Below are positions 1 to 4,440 of a stretch of DNA of 5,000 nucleotides, one piece after another. The notes beneath the pieces are model-generated. The model saw nothing but the letters and a program-made list of their open reading frames with translations, did no database searches and had not been told where the DNA came from. Source of the stretch: Methanoregula sp. (GTDB lineage Archaea; Halobacteriota; Methanomicrobia; Methanomicrobiales; Methanospirillaceae); contig JAQWDG010000144.1 of assembly GCA_028705545.1 (NCBI GenBank), positions 1 to 5,000 of the forward strand, read 5' to 3'. Numbering within the stretch: the stretch's first letter is position 1; each line of letters starts with the position of its first letter. Made by a program: the position numbers and the translations under genes.

Positions 1-653
1 ACCCCTCGCTCCTTGGCATCTTCGTCTTCGGCCTTATCGCCGGCATCTGCCCGTGCAACAGCGTCCTGTGTCTCGGGCTCATCGGGTACCTTACGAGCGG
101 CACGACAAAACTCTCCCTCTCCGCCATCCTCCGGCTCGTCCTCGCATTTACCCTCGGCACCATCCTCGTCCTCCTCCCGCTCGGCCTTGTCGCCGGGTTC
201 CTCGGCCACTACCTCCTCTTCTTAAACAGCACCATCGCCTGGTGCATCGGAGGCGTCCTCCTCATCCTCATGGGTTTCCAGCTCCTCCACCTCTACAAAC
301 CGCCCATTAAAAGCATCTTCTCCCGGCTCCGGGCCCCGGTCTCCTACACGGTCACCGGCGCCTTCCTCCTCGGCCTCTCCTTTGGCGCTATCACCATCGG
401 GCGGGGAGCCCCCATGCTCATCGTTGTCCTCACCTACATCGCTCTCTCCCAGACCGCGGTGCAGGGTGTTTTCACCATCCTTGTCTACGCCATCGGCATG
501 AGCATCCCGCTCATCGTCATCAGCTCGGTCGGCGGTGCGGTGGGAAAGAAGATCAAGGAAAAGGCAAACGTCAGCGGCGAGCTTGCCGATCGGGTGATTG
601 GGATCGCGATTATTGTCATCGGGGTGTATTTCCTGTATTTGGCGTTTGGGTAA
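1..653 (+). CDS. CcdA/DsbD-family membrane protein (cytochrome c biogenesis transmembrane region), 5' end missing
   Basis: Frame 3 is open from the window edge to a TAA at 651-653, giving 216 visible residues; the start lies outside. The visible protein is almost all hydrophobic, with about six membrane helices near residues 4-30, 42-67, 77-98, 115-146, 152-180 and 198-215, and a Lys-rich loop (GKKIKEKA) before the last. This matches the CcdA/DsbD core, which carries reducing equivalents across the cytoplasmic membrane between thioredoxin-like partners. Helix 1 has GICPCNSVLC, aligning with the family's SPC(V)LP motif: C18 sits at the canonical site, C16 is an added cysteine, and C23 follows. 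The helix-4 segment ITIGRGAPML aligns with TPCIGPIL but has no cysteine, so the usual intramembrane Cys pair is absent. The remaining cysteine is C81 in helix 3. Family assignment is fairly secure; redox function and partner are unknown. It could also be a related DsbD_2-type transporter. It converges on the ribosomal operon. Confidence 0.75.
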   Translation, partial: PSLLGIFVFGLIAGICPCNSVLCLGLIGYLTSGTTKLSLSAILRLVLAFTLGTILVLLPLGLVAGFLGHYLLFLNSTIAWCIGGVLLILMGFQLLHLYKPPIKSIFSRLRAPVSYTVTGAFLLGLSFGAITIGRGAPMLIVVLTYIALSQTAVQGVFTILVYAIGMSIPLIVISSVGGAVGKKIKEKANVSGELADRVIGIAIIVIGVYFLYLAFG

Positions 654-741
654 GACCCGACAGGATGATCAGGAACCGGTGAAGAAATGCAGGCATCACA
701 GGCAAACCGCTACACTATAGAACAACAGAAATTCCGAAACT

Positions 742-760
742 CCCGGTGAAGTTCACCGGG
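742..760. repeat. Perfect inverted repeat (hairpin) between convergent genes
   Basis: CCCGGTGAA and TTCACCGGG are perfect 9-base complements separated by one base; a realistic RNA stem is 7 bp with a 5-base loop. It lies between the CcdA-like gene and rpl18a. No T-run follows on the plus strand, so it is not a classical terminator for the membrane-protein gene, but it could stabilise or define 3' ends of either convergent transcript. Confidence 0.6.
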
Positions 761-765
761 CTCCC

Positions 766-808
766 GGAAAAAGAAAAAGAATTTACTCTTTAACCGGTGA
801 AACACCGG
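766..808 (-). terminator. Probable transcription terminator of the rps19e-rpl18a operon
   Basis: On the minus strand a perfect 6-bp stem with a 3-base loop (arms 803-808 and 794-799) lies in the last codons of rpl18a. The TAA stop and then a T-rich run (TTCTTTTTCTTTTTCC, about 766-781) follow. Archaeal RNA polymerase terminates at T-rich tracts, and the convergent gene beyond makes termination here expected. The stem may be incidental; the T-tract is the stronger evidence. Confidence 0.65.
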
Positions 809-974
809 AGATCTTGATGTAGCGGCGGGCAAGCTTGTGCTTGCTGCCGATAACCGCAAACGTCCGCTCTTCCGCCTGTCTGGCGTTGGGCGCTGCAATA
901 ACTTTCGTGTAGGGCATCCAGTCTTCGCCCATTCGGAAGGTTCCTTTCACTTCAAACTTCTGCTCTGCTGCCAT
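783..974 (-). CDS. rpl18a: 50S ribosomal protein L18Ae (LX)
   Basis: This 63-residue protein reads as archaeal L18Ae/LX, a small basic protein of the large ribosomal subunit and the counterpart of eukaryotic eL20 (L18a). Characteristic features are the N-terminal KFEVKGTFRMG strand, the central ARQAEERTFAVIGSKHK stretch and the end RRYIKISGVSPV. The length is in the usual range for the archaeal single-domain form. The ATG is supported by a GGAG Shine-Dalgarno at 983-986, eight bases upstream, which lies next to and partly over the aIF6 stop codon. The gap to aIF6 is only 5 bases, so the two are surely co-transcribed and probably translationally coupled. It is the last gene of the operon. The genes that often follow LX in other euryarchaea (prefoldin alpha, ftsY) are not here; a convergent membrane-protein gene lies downstream. 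Confidence 0.93.
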   Translation of the reverse strand: MAAEQKFEVKGTFRMGEDWMPYTKVIAAPNARQAEERTFAVIGSKHKLARRYIKISGVSPVKE

Positions 975-979
975 GGTAA

Positions 980-1642
980 TTACTCCAGAAATCCAAATAC
1001 GTCCTCGACCCTGCCGAGTTCGAACCCGCTCGTCGCATTGCCGGCCATGTACCCCGTATCGTTCACGAGAAGGCCGGTCCCCACAAGGCCGCTGCCCATG
1101 TTGATCGTCCCGGTCCCCACAGGAACCTTTGCGATCTCCTCCAGTCGTGCAAGCTCCTGCGCAGTAGCACGCGGGTGAATGATGACGCCCTTGTTCGTTG
1201 CGACACCGGCCATGCCGACCGTCCGAATACCGCCGAACGTCAGGGGGAACACCTCGACCCCGAGGAATGCGCCGATCTCGTCGGCGATCTTCTCGGGAAG
1301 GTCCGGGTGGACCACCGCAAACGTATCGTTTACCATGATCACGTTCCCCGCCGCGTTCATCGTGTCGGAAAGGAGCATGATTTTGCGGTGCTTCTTTAAG
1401 ACCGCGATCTCGTCTTCGGTCGCGAGCCCCGAGACCACGAGGCCCCGGCTGTTGCCTGCAACAAGCGAGCCCACGATCGAGCTGCCCTGGATCGTGGTCA
1501 CGACGAGTTCGGCGCCAAGACCCTCGCGGAGGGCGTTTTTGAAATCTTCCGGCGCCTCCGGTGGGATCACCGCGATATCGCCAGCTACCCGGGCAAAAAC
1601 CCCGATATTGGGGTCCCCGGCAAATGTGGTCGTGCGTTCCAT
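980..1642 (-). CDS. eif6: Translation initiation factor aIF6 (ribosome anti-association factor)
   Basis: The product is 220 residues, the normal length of archaeal aIF6, which binds the 50S subunit, blocks premature joining with 30S and acts in large-subunit maturation. The protein shows the family's five-fold pseudo-symmetric repeat character, with recurring NIGVFARVAGDIAVIP, GSSIVGSLVAGNSRGLVVS, NVIMVNDTFAVVHPDL, VGMAGVATNKGVIIHP and GSGLVGTGLLVNDTGYMAG segments. The ATG at 1642 is chosen because it places MERTTTFAGDPNIG at the N-terminus as in relatives. An in-frame TTG at 1663 would add seven residues and overlap rpl31e, and is unlikely. The start lies 4 bases after the rpl31e stop and lacks an obvious Shine-Dalgarno, unlike its neighbours, so translation probably depends on coupling to rpl31e. 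rpl18a follows 5 bases downstream. This is a conserved archaeal gene order. Confidence 0.95.
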   Translation of the reverse strand: MERTTTFAGDPNIGVFARVAGDIAVIPPEAPEDFKNALREGLGAELVVTTIQGSSIVGSLVAGNSRGLVVSGLATEDEIAVLKKHRKIMLLSDTMNAAGNVIMVNDTFAVVHPDLPEKIADEIGAFLGVEVFPLTFGGIRTVGMAGVATNKGVIIHPRATAQELARLEEIAKVPVGTGTINMGSGLVGTGLLVNDTGYMAGNATSGFELGRVEDVFGFLE

Positions 1643-1646
1643 ATGC

Positions 1647-1913
1647 TTACGATTCCGGGGCAAGTTCTGCCTGGACCTGCCCGTCCTCCATCTTCATGGC
1701 GCGAACCCGGATCTTGGATGGCGGCTTCGAGCTGCCCCGGCTCCACACCTTCTCGTTAATAGTCTTGTCAAGCTTGACGTTCTCCGTCTTCATGTGCTTG
1801 GCAAGGTACCGGCGGATATCCTTGATCGCGCCGTTCGCCCGCTTCCACCGGGGCATCCTGCGTGCGTCCCGGAGCGGGATGATGTAGATATGTTCCTGCA
1901 ACTGATCTGCCAT
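1647..1913 (-). CDS. rpl31e: 50S ribosomal protein L31e
   Basis: This 88-residue protein is archaeal L31e, a large-subunit protein near the peptide exit tunnel. Family features are the N-terminal IYIIPLRDARRMPRWKRANGAIKDIRRYLAKHMK (residues about 9-42), then VKLDKTINEKVWSRGSSKPP and a final beta-rich KIRVRAMKMEDG segment. The length is typical. The ATG at 1911-1913 has an AGGTG Shine-Dalgarno (1921-1925) seven bases upstream, directly next to the rpl39e stop, and the gap to rpl39e is 4 bases. It is followed 4 bases later by aIF6, so the three genes form a tight translation unit. Confidence 0.95.
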   Translation of the reverse strand: MADQLQEHIYIIPLRDARRMPRWKRANGAIKDIRRYLAKHMKTENVKLDKTINEKVWSRGSSKPPSKIRVRAMKMEDGQVQAELAPES

Positions 1914-1917
1914 AATC

Positions 1918-2070
1918 TCACACCTTCAGCGTGCTTCTGCGCCAGTTGCGTCTCTTCGGGTGCGATACCACAGCCCGTTTCGTCCTGATCATCGCCCACT
2001 GGGGCACGCGCCGGTTCTGGTCGCATGCCTTGGCGAGCCGGATCTTTCTGCCTTTGCTGAGCTTGCTCAT
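1918..2070 (-). CDS. rpl39e: 50S ribosomal protein L39e
   Basis: This 50-residue, strongly basic protein is L39e, the smallest protein of archaeal and eukaryotic large subunits, lining the exit tunnel. The diagnostic string is KLAKA-type RLAKACDQNRRVPQWAMIR followed by HPKRRNWRRSTLKV; the NRRVP.W and RRNWRRS.L elements are near invariant. The same frame remains open upstream to 2238, but the true start is the ATG at 2068-2070. A strong AAGGAG Shine-Dalgarno (2080-2085) lies nine bases before it and family length fits. The Shine-Dalgarno overlaps the stop of the preceding PP-loop gene. C15 occupies a position that is often hydrophobic or polar in relatives; I attach no function to it. Confidence 0.96.
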   Translation of the reverse strand: MSKLSKGRKIRLAKACDQNRRVPQWAMIRTKRAVVSHPKRRNWRRSTLKV

Positions 2071-2079
2071 AATTGGATT

Positions 2080-2085
2080 CTCCTT
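2080..2085 (-). promoter_or_regulatory. Shine-Dalgarno of rpl39e
   Basis: AAGGAG on the minus strand, nine bases before the rpl39e ATG and overlapping the TAA stop of the upstream gene. It is the site that decides the short start over the longer open frame. Confidence 0.8.
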
Positions 2086-2680
2086 AATTGTTGTCCGGTT
2101 TTCTTCCCACCACAAGGGACTGCTCGTGGTGCGGGGGGAACAGGGCGGCCGGATCTGCACCGCGGGCACGGATTGCCGCCCTGATCTCGGATTCGTAATC
2201 GCCGTTTGGGATCGTCCCGGTCTCCCCGTACTCGACAAGGAAGAACCGGTCCACCAGCCGGTCGATCTCGGATCGCATGTAGCCGAGAAGCGGGCGCACG
2301 TAACTGCTCCCGCTCCTGCCGCAGATGCTCTGCACCTGCGATCTCGTCAGCATCGGAACCCGGTCGTCGAACCGGGTCCCGTCGCCAACGACGCTGTATT
2401 CACCGGCAAGGGTCTCGATGGCGGTCTGGTGGATACGGTTGATGGCATCGTTCGGATACCCGCACGCAATCACCATTTCTGCCATCTCATCAGCCATTCC
2501 CGGGGGAAATACCCGTATTTTCAACGGAAACCCCAGCGCCTGCGCGGCATGTTCTATTGAAGGGATTAGGCGGGCGCGGTCGAACACGAACGTGTTGAGT
2601 TCAACCTCGTAATACGTACCCAGCATTACTGCTGCAAGGGAACTATCCTTCCCGCCGCTGTAAAGCACTCCTGCTTTCAT
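2084..2680 (-). CDS. PP-loop ATP pyrophosphatase-family protein (COG2117-like), possible RNA-modification enzyme
   Basis: The 198-residue product starts with a textbook PP-loop: beta strand KAGVLYS then SGGKDSS (residues 8-14), which binds ATP and adenylylates a substrate in ThiI, TtuA/Ncs6, NAD synthetase and related enzymes. Further motifs are GDGTRFDDRVP (about 99-109), at the place of the second conserved motif of tRNA thiolases, and RPLLGYMRSEID (129-140), like their RPL...E segment. Only two cysteines are visible, C73 and C120, with no CxxC pair, so the iron-sulfur chemistry of TtuA is not evident. It resembles the archaeal family annotated as a predicted subunit of a tRNA methyltransferase with a PP-loop; no substrate is known to me. 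The ATG at 2680 shares its A with the PDCD5-family TGA stop (TGATG), so translation is coupled. A GTG one codon earlier is possible. rpl39e begins 13 bases after its stop. Confidence 0.85.
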   Translation of the reverse strand: MKAGVLYSGGKDSSLAAVMLGTYYEVELNTFVFDRARLIPSIEHAAQALGFPLKIRVFPPGMADEMAEMVIACGYPNDAINRIHQTAIETLAGEYSVVGDGTRFDDRVPMLTRSQVQSICGRSGSSYVRPLLGYMRSEIDRLVDRFFLVEYGETGTIPNGDYESEIRAAIRARGADPAALFPPHHEQSLVVGRKPDNN

Positions 2681-3018
2681 CACTTTCTGGTGATCGAGTA
2701 ATCCCTTTTTGCCGGCGCAAGCTGCCGGAGCAGATCCTTTAACTGTGCATCGGTGATCTTCTGCTTGAGACGCCCGCTCTGGGCGAGCATCACGAGCTGC
2801 TGTTCCACGGCGCCGGCAAATTCCGGCTTGGTGAGCTTGATGGTGTTAAGGCGCTCCCGGGCATCGGGCTCGAGGACCTGCATGAGCACCATCTGCATCT
2901 GTTGCTTGAGACGCTGCTGCTGTTCGAGTTCCTCCTGCATGGCTGCCTGCTGGCCGGCCTGCTGCTGGAGTTGTGCCATCCTGCGTTTCCGGATTTCACT
3001 CAGCTCATCGTCTCCCAT
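2680..3018 (-). CDS. PDCD5/TFAR19-family DNA-binding protein
   Basis: The 112-residue product matches the archaeal PDCD5 family (small helical proteins, nucleic-acid binding in vitro, cellular role not settled). The N-terminus ELSEIRKRRMAQLQQQ starts a Gln-rich helix, about residues 5-45, with 16 glutamines; this is a flexible helical arm in the family. The globular three-helix core is marked by VLEPDARERLNTIKLTKPEFA (48-68) and VEQQLVMLAQSGRLKQKITDAQLKDLLRQL, and the protein ends in a basic tail RDYSITRK. The length is typical. The ATG is supported by AGGTGA (3026-3031) seven bases upstream. It sits 40 bases downstream of rps19e, the commonest neighbour of this family in archaea, and overlaps the PP-loop gene by one base (TGATG). 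Confidence 0.93.
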   Translation of the reverse strand: MGDDELSEIRKRRMAQLQQQAGQQAAMQEELEQQQRLKQQMQMVLMQVLEPDARERLNTIKLTKPEFAGAVEQQLVMLAQSGRLKQKITDAQLKDLLRQLAPAKRDYSITRK

Positions 3019-3058
3019 GGAAATGTCACCTGTTACTTACTCTTCAGGCATCCTGCCT

Positions 3059-3661
3059 TTACGATTTCTCTTTAGGGCTTTCGGCCTTTTCAGCCTTTTT
3101 GCCTTCGCCCTTCTTTGCTGCCGGCTTCTTCTCGGCCTTTGCATCGTCGGACTTGGCGCCCTTCTGGCCCTTGCCCTTCTTGCCTGCTTCGGCCTTCTTG
3201 GGCTCCTCGGCAACCGGCTTTACCCTTTTCGGGACCGGTGCCGGCGGGTGGGCGAGCACTTCCTTTGCCATGTTGTCCAGGAAAGACATGCCGGCAGGGG
3301 AAACCTTCCGTCCGGTCTTGTCGTGGATAATCAGGCCCGCAGCTTCGAGCTGCTGGAGAGCTTTACGGAGAATCGAGCCGCTGCCCTTCCGGAAAGCATT
3401 CGGTCTGGAGCCGCGGTTCTTGTTCCCGCCATAGAAACTCCGCATCCGTTCGACACCCAGGGGGCCGTCGACGTAGACGCGTCTCAGCACTGCTGCTGCC
3501 CGGGTAAACCACCAGTCGGGGTCCTCGGGCGGCATCTCCTTATGTACCCCGGTCTTTGCAAAGGCAGCCCATGCCGGCGGCTTGATCTCCTGCCGGGTCT
3601 TGAGCTCCTCGGCAACCTTCCTGATAAGGTGGTCGGCCGGGACATCATATACGGTTGTCAT
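3059..3661 (-). CDS. rps19e: 30S ribosomal protein S19e with Lys/Ala-rich C-terminal extension
   Basis: Residues 1 to about 138 are archaeal S19e, a small-subunit protein needed for 30S/40S maturation. Signatures are VPADHLIRKVAEELK, PPAWAAFAKTGVHKE, PDWWFTRAAAVLRRVYVDGPLGV and RMRSFYGGNKNRGSRPNAFRKGSGSILRKALQQLE, then GLI...GR.VSPAG. Archaeal S19e is usually about 150 residues; this one is 200 because residues about 139-200 form a low-complexity tail rich in Lys, Ala, Glu, Gly and Pro (repeated KKA/AEKK elements) that is likely disordered. The ATG has GTGAGG (3669-3674) seven bases upstream, and a strong TATA element lies at the expected distance, so this is the first gene of its operon. The PDCD5-family gene follows after 40 bases. 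Confidence 0.95.
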   Translation of the reverse strand: MTTVYDVPADHLIRKVAEELKTRQEIKPPAWAAFAKTGVHKEMPPEDPDWWFTRAAAVLRRVYVDGPLGVERMRSFYGGNKNRGSRPNAFRKGSGSILRKALQQLEAAGLIIHDKTGRKVSPAGMSFLDNMAKEVLAHPPAPVPKRVKPVAEEPKKAEAGKKGKGQKGAKSDDAKAEKKPAAKKGEGKKAEKAESPKEKS

Positions 3662-3668
3662 GACTAGT

Positions 3669-3674
3669 CCTCAC
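3669..3674 (-). promoter_or_regulatory. Shine-Dalgarno of rps19e
   Basis: GTGAGG on the minus strand, seven bases before the rps19e ATG. Its presence argues for a leadered mRNA that starts at the distal TATA element rather than a leaderless one. Confidence 0.7.
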
Positions 3675-3720
3675 TGTTCTTAAAATAAACAACAGTCTTA
3701 ACTTATTGGGTAGCGAGGTT

Positions 3721-3733
3721 CTTATATATTTCG
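3721..3733 (-). promoter_or_regulatory. BRE/TATA promoter of the rps19e operon
   Basis: The minus strand reads CGAAATATATAAG here, a good archaeal TATA box preceded by a purine-rich BRE-like CGAAA. A start site about 25 bases downstream would fall near 3698-3702, giving a leader of roughly 40 bases that contains the Shine-Dalgarno. The element lies in a 112-base gap after the T-tract that ends the preceding gene. Start-site position is inference. Confidence 0.72.
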
Positions 3734-3759
3734 AGGTCACGGAAGCCCCGGTACCGCCG

Positions 3760-3770
3760 AAAAAACAAAA
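3760..3770 (-). terminator. T-rich terminator after the YhbY-like gene
   Basis: The minus strand has TTTTGTTTTTT beginning four bases after the TAA stop of the YhbY-like gene. Archaeal RNA polymerase stops at such tracts without needing a hairpin. It separates the rnp4-yhbY unit from the rps19e promoter, although some read-through is possible. Confidence 0.6.
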
Positions 3771-3773
3771 CAG

Positions 3774-4025
3774 TTACTTCTTTGGTTTTTTGCCGCGTTC
3801 GGCAAGGACCATGGTCTTTCCCCGGACACTCACGAGCTCGGCTTTTGCCGCTGCCGCTACGGCCTCCGGATCGACCTCTGTGTTCTGGAGCCACTTGACC
3901 TTGATGGTCTTGCGCTTCTTGAGCTGGGCCGCGATCTCTTCCACGGTCGCTTCCGTGCAGCCCTGTTTTCCTATCCAGACTGTCGGTTTGAGGTCCTGCA
4001 TTGCGGGATCATTCTTTGTCGTCAT
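3774..4025 (-). CDS. YhbY/CRM-domain RNA-binding protein
   Basis: The 83-residue product is a single CRS1-YhbY (CRM) domain. In bacteria YhbY associates with large-subunit precursors and in plant chloroplasts CRM domains act in intron splicing; the archaeal role is presumed ribosome or RNA maturation. The core motif is LKPTVWIGKQGCTEATVEEIAAQLKKRKTIKVKW (residues about 12-45), with the GxxG RNA-contact loop GKQG at 19-22, then strands ending in GKTMVLAERGKKPKK, a basic tail. The ATG at 4025 is chosen because GGGTGGAG (4033-4040) lies seven bases upstream. The alternative ATG at 4001 gives 75 residues and has no good Shine-Dalgarno. The chosen start overlaps the 3' end of rnp4 by 17 bases, so the two are coupled. 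It ends at a T-tract. Confidence 0.9.
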   Translation of the reverse strand: MTTKNDPAMQDLKPTVWIGKQGCTEATVEEIAAQLKKRKTIKVKWLQNTEVDPEAVAAAAKAELVSVRGKTMVLAERGKKPKK

Positions 4026-4335
4026 GTCGTTTCTCCACCCGGTACCGGGTCGTTTTTTTGCAGGACAGGCAGGTAACCGCCACGTGGCCCGGGTGCACCC
4101 GGACCCGCATGTTTGCCCCGGGCACGAGGTACCGGTAACAGTGGTGGCAGTACCGGCGCCGGAATTCCGTATCGATCCGGACCCGCTCGCGCATCGCGAT
4201 CTTCCGGGCAATCTCCACGTACCGGTCGCTGTACTCGGGATGCTCGGGAAAGATCCGTTCGGCCTCGCGAAAAAGCACCGCGATACGTTCGCGGGCGAGC
4301 GGTTTTCCCGGGGGGATACGGCGTTTGTCCTTCAT
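4009..4335 (-). CDS. rnp4: Ribonuclease P protein component 4 (Rpp21/Rpr2 family)
   Basis: The 108-residue product is the archaeal RNase P subunit Rpp21/RNP4, which with RNP1 binds the specificity domain of RNase P RNA and helps remove tRNA 5' leaders. An N-terminal helical half (ARERIAVLFREAERIF... RYVEIARKIAMRERVRI) is followed by a zinc ribbon: CHHC (residues 63-66) and CLSC (89-92) supply four cysteine ligands, with RRYCHHCYRYLVPG and VTCLSCKKTTRYRVEKR as family signatures. The ATG at 4335 is chosen because relatives begin close to this MKDKRR segment. The in-frame ATG at 4368 would add 11 uncharacteristic residues and would lie upstream of the transcription start predicted from the TATA-like element. 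A GGCAGG-like site lies rather far upstream. The downstream gene overlaps its end by 17 bases. Confidence 0.93.
   Translation of the reverse strand: MKDKRRIPPGKPLARERIAVLFREAERIFPEHPEYSDRYVEIARKIAMRERVRIDTEFRRRYCHHCYRYLVPGANMRVRVHPGHVAVTCLSCKKTTRYRVEKRHDDKE
4033..4040 (-). promoter_or_regulatory. Shine-Dalgarno of the YhbY-like gene, inside rnp4
   Basis: GGGTGGAG on the minus strand, seven bases before the ATG at 4025. It lies within the rnp4 coding sequence and decides the overlapping start over the ATG at 4001. Confidence 0.7.
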
Positions 4336-4346
4336 AGTCGGTAATG

Positions 4347-4360
4347 CCTGCCCTTGCAGG
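4347..4360 (-). promoter_or_regulatory. Small stem-loop in the rnp4 leader
   Basis: CCTGC-AAGG-GCAGG forms a perfect 5-bp stem with a 4-base loop, ending 11 bases before the rnp4 ATG. Its 3' arm is the only purine-rich, Shine-Dalgarno-like stretch in the leader. It may hide or position that site. Function is inference and the stem is short. Confidence 0.3.
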
Positions 4361-4384
4361 GATGTCATACTATTGCCGCCCGGG

Positions 4385-4392
4385 ATATTAAA
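4385..4392 (-). promoter_or_regulatory. TATA-like promoter element of rnp4-yhbY
   Basis: TTTAATAT on the minus strand, in an otherwise very GC-rich gap between purN and rnp4. A start about 25 bases downstream would fall near 4362-4364, which supports the rnp4 ATG at 4335 over the one at 4368. The expected purine-rich BRE is not evident (CGTCCC precedes it), so confidence is moderate. Confidence 0.5.
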
Positions 4393-4440
4393 GGGACGCG
4401 GACGGCCGGGCCGGGGTGTTTTCGGGCCGCCTGTCCCGCA

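Noticed and set aside
1643..1663. TTG start giving aIF6 seven extra N-terminal residues
   Set aside because: The extension overlaps rpl31e, uses a rare start codon, and is not expected in the family; the ATG at 1642 gives the normal N-terminus.
837..2560. Long plus-strand open frames opposite the ribosomal genes (for example 1179-1988 and 1931-2560)
   Set aside because: They are antisense to confidently identified minus-strand genes, have no recognisable domains, and arise from GC-rich codon bias that removes stops in the opposite strand.
2885..2980. CTG/CAG-rich stretch as a possible microsatellite
   Set aside because: It is the coding sequence of the Gln-rich helix of the PDCD5-family protein; the codons are interrupted and the glutamine richness is usual for the family.
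3036..3050. A four-codon mini-ORF (M-P-E-E-stop) in the 40-base gap between rps19e and the PDCD5-family gene, with a tiny GGCA/TGCC hairpin
   Set aside because: It is too short to judge, occurs easily by chance, and the next gene has its own good Shine-Dalgarno.
2753..3667. A 304-residue plus-strand frame with a hydrophobic stretch that looks like membrane helices
   Set aside because: It is the complement of the PDCD5-family and rps19e genes; the Leu/Phe/Cys-rich segment is simply the antisense of the Lys/Glu/Ala/Gln-rich coding regions.
3679..3689. Second AT-rich TATA-like stretch close to rps19e
   Set aside because: A start 25 bases downstream would fall at or past the ATG and exclude the Shine-Dalgarno; the element at 3721-3733 is better in sequence and spacing.
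4393..4440. GC-rich inverted repeat (CGGCC...GGCCG) just after the purN stop as a terminator
   Set aside because: The stem is interrupted by a bulge and a long loop and no T-tract follows; such pairings are common by chance in this GC-rich stretch.
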